Assembly (NCBI GenBank): GCA_003225615.1
Contig: QIAS01000007.1
Span: 1 to 8,177, forward strand
Origin: Acidobacteriota bacterium
Lineage (GTDB): Bacteria; Acidobacteriota; Terriglobia; Terriglobales; Acidobacteriaceae
Reading direction: 5' to 3'
DNA length: 8,177 nucleotides
Below the pieces are notes generated by a model. That model saw only the letters and a list, made by a program, of their open reading frames with translations. It had not been told where the DNA came from and made no database searches. Positions 6,283 through 8,177 of the stretch are shown one piece after another (within the stretch, counting starts at the first letter, position 1; each line of letters begins with the position of its first letter). The translations under genes and the position numbers were made by a program.

Positions 6283-6348
6283 TTCAAGGTTTCAGAGGTT
6301 CCAAGGACTCCCGACTTTGAAACCTTGAAACTTTGCAACCTTGAAACT
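6283..6348. repeat. 8-base repeat element with 12-bp hairpin (rpsM-rpsK spacer)
   Basis: Four in-phase units on the plus strand, TTGAAACC, TTGAAACT, TTGCAACC and TTGAAACT (6317-6348), abut the TAA at 6351-6349 where rpsM should end. An inverted arm lies beyond them: TTCAAGGTTTCA (6283-6294) is perfectly complementary to TGAAACCTTGAA (6318-6329), 12 bp with a 23-base loop. It belongs to the same family as the elements at 4905-4967 and 5662-5817. Confidence 0.85.
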
Positions 6349-6698
6349 TTATGTTTTTGTCGCCGTCTTCGCGTACGCGCGTTGGTGTGGGTGCGTTGTC
6401 CGCGAACCGGCAAATTGCGGCGGTGGCGGAATCCGCGATAGGAGCCGATTTCAATGAGGCGCTTGATGTTCATCGAAACATCTTTGCGCAGATCGCCCTC
6501 GACGTTGGCTTCCGCTTCGATGACCTGGCGAATGCGGTTGACCTCGTCTTCCCCGAGATCCTGGACCTTCTTCATGGGATCGACCTTGGCGGCATCGAGA
6601 ATGCGCCCGGCGCGCGGATGGCCTATGCCGTAAATGTAAGTGAGCGCGATATTCACGTGCTTGTTGCGCGGAAGATCGACGCCTGCGATACGTGCCAT
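6349..6698 (-). CDS. rpsM: 30S ribosomal protein S13 (frame shift needed to reach its stop)
   Basis: S13 sits at the top of the 30S head and makes bridges to the large subunit. The conserved body is intact: [33 protein letters not shown], the stretch [20 protein letters not shown], then [20 protein letters not shown] and RTR. After NARTR the frame continues [15 protein letters not shown]..., through the repeat spacer and on into rpsK to 6009, with no stop at the expected length. A TAA at 6351-6349 lies in the -1 frame. One additional A in the A5 run at 6354-6358, or a -1 slip on AAA, gives ...TRRRRQKT and a 116-residue protein, against 118 in E. coli. I therefore place the end at 6349. The start ATG 6698-6696 follows AGAGGAGC. 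Only 15 bases separate it from rpmJ, too few for an E. coli-style S4 pseudoknot leader. Confidence 0.93.
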
Positions 6699-6713
6699 GT
6701 TGCTCCTCTGTCG

Positions 6714-6827
6714 TTAGCCTTGACGCTGCTTGTGTTTCGAATTTTCGCAGATCACCCGCACTACTCCCTTGCGGTGGATGATCTTGCACTTGTCGCAAAT
6801 TTTCTTGACCGATGCTCGGACTTTCAT
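6714..6827 (-). CDS. rpmJ: 50S ribosomal protein L36, zinc-binding type
   Basis: L36 is the smallest large-subunit protein and stabilises 23S rRNA near the L6/L16 region. This 37-residue gene reads [20 protein letters not shown], then [17 protein letters not shown], and TAA at 6716-6714. C11, C14, C27 and H32 form the zinc site, so this is the C+ form rather than the zinc-free paralogue. The length is normal. The start is ATG 6827-6825, with a modest AAGAG upstream. It lies between infA and rpsM, the usual place in bacteria that carry a single spc-linked rpmJ. It is short and easily missed by gene callers, but every residue block fits the family. Confidence 0.97.
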   Translation of the reverse strand: MKVRASVKKICDKCKIIHRKGVVRVICENSKHKQRQG

Positions 6828-6885
6828 AATTAGCTCTTTATTTCCAACTTAACTTTAGCTCGCACAGGTAGGCCCAATATTAGAT

Positions 6886-7104
6886 TCACTTGTACCTGTA
6901 CACGATTCGGCCGCGGTTCAGATCGTAGGGCGAAAGCTCGACCGCGACCTTGTCTCCGGGCAGGATGCGGATGAAATTCTTGCGCATTTTTCCGGAAACG
7001 TGCGCCAGCACCTGATGTTTGTTTTCCAGTTCCACCCGGAACATGGCATTCGGCAGCGGTTCGACAACCACAGCCATTACCTCAATCGCGTCTTCTTTAC
7101 TCAT
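6886..7104 (-). CDS. infA: Translation initiation factor IF-1
   Basis: IF-1 occupies the A site of the 30S subunit and helps IF-2 and IF-3 select the initiator tRNA. It has 72 residues, the standard length, and is a single S1/OB-fold domain. Recognisable blocks are [60 protein letters not shown] and [11 protein letters not shown], which match IF-1 throughout, including the basic [10 protein letters not shown] surface that binds 16S rRNA. The start ATG 7104-7102 is preceded by AAGGAG with only three bases between, slightly closer than usual. The stop is TGA at 6888-6886. It lies between map and rpmJ, the common spc-operon order outside enterobacteria. The 56-base spacer to rpmJ shows no strong structure. 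Confidence 0.98.
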   Translation of the reverse strand: MSKEDAIEVMAVVVEPLPNAMFRVELENKHQVLAHVSGKMRKNFIRILPGDKVAVELSPYDLNRGRIVYRYK

Positions 7105-7125
7105 GCACTCCTTGAAATCAGTTCT

Positions 7126-7168
7126 TAGTACCTGGTACCGAGGAGTACCCAGCTAAAACCACAAAACC
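7126..7168. repeat. Short degenerate repeats in the map-infA spacer
   Basis: Two octamer-like units, CTAAAACC (7153-7160) and ACAAAACC (7161-7168), start two bases after the map stop codon in the transcribed direction and resemble TTAAAACC. Next to them GTACC occurs three times (7128, 7135, 7145), including heptads TAGTACC and TGGTACC. GGTAC (7134-7138) can pair with GTACC (7145-7149). These are short enough that chance is possible. Confidence 0.4.
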
Positions 7169-7170
7169 TA

Positions 7171-7923
7171 CTACTGCGTCAGGATTACCGGGCCGTTTCT
7201 GGTCACCGCTACACAGTGCTCGAAGTGGGCGCTGTAGCTGCCGTCGGCGGTTACGGCGGTCCACTTGTCGCTCAGGACGCGGGTTTCGGGCTTCCCGTAA
7301 TTCACCATGGGCTCGATTGCCAGGACCATGCCTTCGCGCAAACGAGCTCCGTGCCCCCTGGTTCCGAAATTCGGAACCTGCGGCTCTTCGTGCAGCCTGG
7401 TTCCGATTCCGTGTCCTACAAACTCCCGAACCACGCTAAAGCCGTTAGCTTCGACGTGTTCCTGTACCGCGGCGCCAACATCTCCCACCGCATTTCCGAT
7501 GCGCGCCGCTTCAATGGCGCGATAGAGCGACTCTTCTGTTACCTTGAGCAGCTTTTTCAGCTCTGGCTTAATATCTTCGCCTACCGGTACTGTGATGGCC
7601 GCGTCGCCGTAATAACCATCGAGGACTACGCCGCAATCTACCGAAACAATGTCGCCGGCGTTAAGCACCCTTTTTTCGGACGGGATGCCGTGCACAATCT
7701 CTTCGTTCACTGAGGTACAAAGTACGCAGGGATAATCGAAGTACCCCTTAAACGCGGGCTTCGCGCCCAGCTCTTTCATTTTCTTTTCCGCGGCGCGCTC
7801 AAGTTCCATGGTTGTCGCACCGGGGGTTACCAGCGACCGCACGTGGTCGAGCACGTCGCGAACGATGCGGCCACTGCGCCGCATCTTGTCAATTTCCGCC
7901 GCCGATTTGCAGACAATTGCCAT
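7171..7923 (-). CDS. map: Type I methionine aminopeptidase
   Basis: This cytosolic metalloprotease removes the initiator methionine from nascent proteins with a small second residue. It has 250 residues, a pita-bread fold of normal bacterial type I length without an N-terminal zinc-finger extension. All five metal ligands are present: D96 (SVDCG), D107 (YYGDAA), H171 (VGHGIG), E204 (AIEPM) and E235 (HFEHC). The substrate-side H78 (EEIVHGIPS) is present too. The start ATG 7923-7921 lies three bases after the adk stop. No Shine-Dalgarno is evident in the adk end, so translation is probably coupled to adk. The stop is TAG at 7173-7171. Its place between adk and infA is the conserved one. Confidence 0.98.
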   Translation of the reverse strand: MAIVCKSAAEIDKMRRSGRIVRDVLDHVRSLVTPGATTMELERAAEKKMKELGAKPAFKGYFDYPCVLCTSVNEEIVHGIPSEKRVLNAGDIVSVDCGVVLDGYYGDAAITVPVGEDIKPELKKLLKVTEESLYRAIEAARIGNAVGDVGAAVQEHVEANGFSVVREFVGHGIGTRLHEEPQVPNFGTRGHGARLREGMVLAIEPMVNYGKPETRVLSDKWTAVTADGSYSAHFEHCVAVTRNGPVILTQ

Positions 7924-7926
7924 TCA

Positions 7927-8177
7927 TTAGCGGGAGACCGGGTTGCGCGCCTCCGCGACCCTGTGGTTTTCGATAACTTCAAAGACCTGCTTCGTGACTT
8001 CGTCGGCCGGCAGATCTCCATTCACCGAAACCAGGCGCCCTTTGTGCTCGTAATAATCCGCCACCGGCCGCGTCTGCGCATCATAGGCCGCCAGACGCTC
8101 GACAATCACGTCCTCACGGTCGTCATTGCGAGTCACCAGCTTGGAACCGTCAACATCACAGATTTCGTCGTAACGGG
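7927..8177 (-). CDS. adk: Adenylate kinase, C-terminal part (5' end outside the window)
   Basis: Adenylate kinase interconverts ATP + AMP and 2 ADP, keeping adenylate pools balanced. The gene enters from the right edge; 82 whole codons remain, ending at TAA 7929-7927. The fragment begins RYDEICDVDGSKLVTRNDDR, which is the second half of the LID domain. C-x2-D in CDVD fits the third and fourth ligands of the zinc-type LID (Cys, Cys, Cys, Asp in Bacillus subtilis Adk); the first two ligands would be just outside. RNDDREDVIVERLAAYDAQT, with the conserved DDR and R of the CORE, and PVADYYEHKGRLVSVNGD follow, matching the family. The end overlaps the pre-start region of map by a three-base gap. 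A possible internal GTG at 8136 is not a real start, as homology runs upstream of it. Confidence 0.96.
   Translation of the reverse strand, partial: RYDEICDVDGSKLVTRNDDREDVIVERLAAYDAQTRPVADYYEHKGRLVSVNGDLPADEVTKQVFEVIENHRVAEARNPVSR

Noticed and set aside
6009..6348. Extension of S13 by more than 100 residues into the rpsK region
   Set aside because: The added part is a translation of spacer repeats and then rpsK out of frame, rich in R and S and without family resemblance; a shifted stop at 6349 is far more likely.
7216..7713. 165-codon plus-strand frame antisense to map
   Set aside because: map has all metal ligands and the conserved operon position; the antisense frame has no supporting motif.

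Overview
This window looks like a chromosomal segment of an Acidobacteriota-type bacterium (moderately GC-rich; Koribacter-like is my best guess). That placement is inferred from protein flavour and gene order, not from a search. About two thirds of it is the end of the large ribosomal-protein gene cluster, read on the minus strand in the order adk (cut by the right edge), map, infA, rpmJ, rpsM, rpsK, rpsD, rpoA, rplQ. This is the classic spc/alpha-operon tail that follows secY. Its products are adenylate kinase, methionine aminopeptidase, initiation factor IF-1, ribosomal proteins L36, S13, S11, S4 and L17, and the RNA polymerase alpha subunit.

Downstream of rplQ on the same strand are a small membrane-anchored protein of unknown function (2563-3054) and a 12-helix-type major facilitator transporter (1211-2446). 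The left end carries two plus-strand genes: the 3' part of guaB (IMP dehydrogenase, 1-535) and a VanZ-family membrane protein (632-1117), which converges on the transporter gene. I see no RNA gene, CRISPR array, phage gene or insertion sequence, and no stretch above 300 bases lacks a gene.

No new multi-gene system is evident. The unusual content is in the spacers and in two damaged reading frames. (1) A family of 8-base repeats, GGTTTCAA and variants on the transcribed strand, fills the rpsM-rpsK, rpsK-rpsD and rpsD-rpoA spacers. It starts at or within a few bases of the upstream stop codon, and inverted copies sit further downstream, so each spacer can fold into hairpins. One spacer holds 11 tandem copies, sharply divided into 7 of one variant and 4 of another. 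(2) A different, 7-base array (TGACTNC on the plus strand) occupies the same post-stop position after the gene at 2563-3054. (3) Two near-identical 23-base GC-rich hairpins flank rplQ. (4) rplQ appears to have lost about 25 bases inside the conserved core, shifting its frame. (5) rpsM has no in-frame stop where one is expected; a one-base shift on an A5 run would restore it. Two frame breaks in essential genes within 3 kb make assembly or consensus error a serious possibility, and this should be settled before any biological reading.
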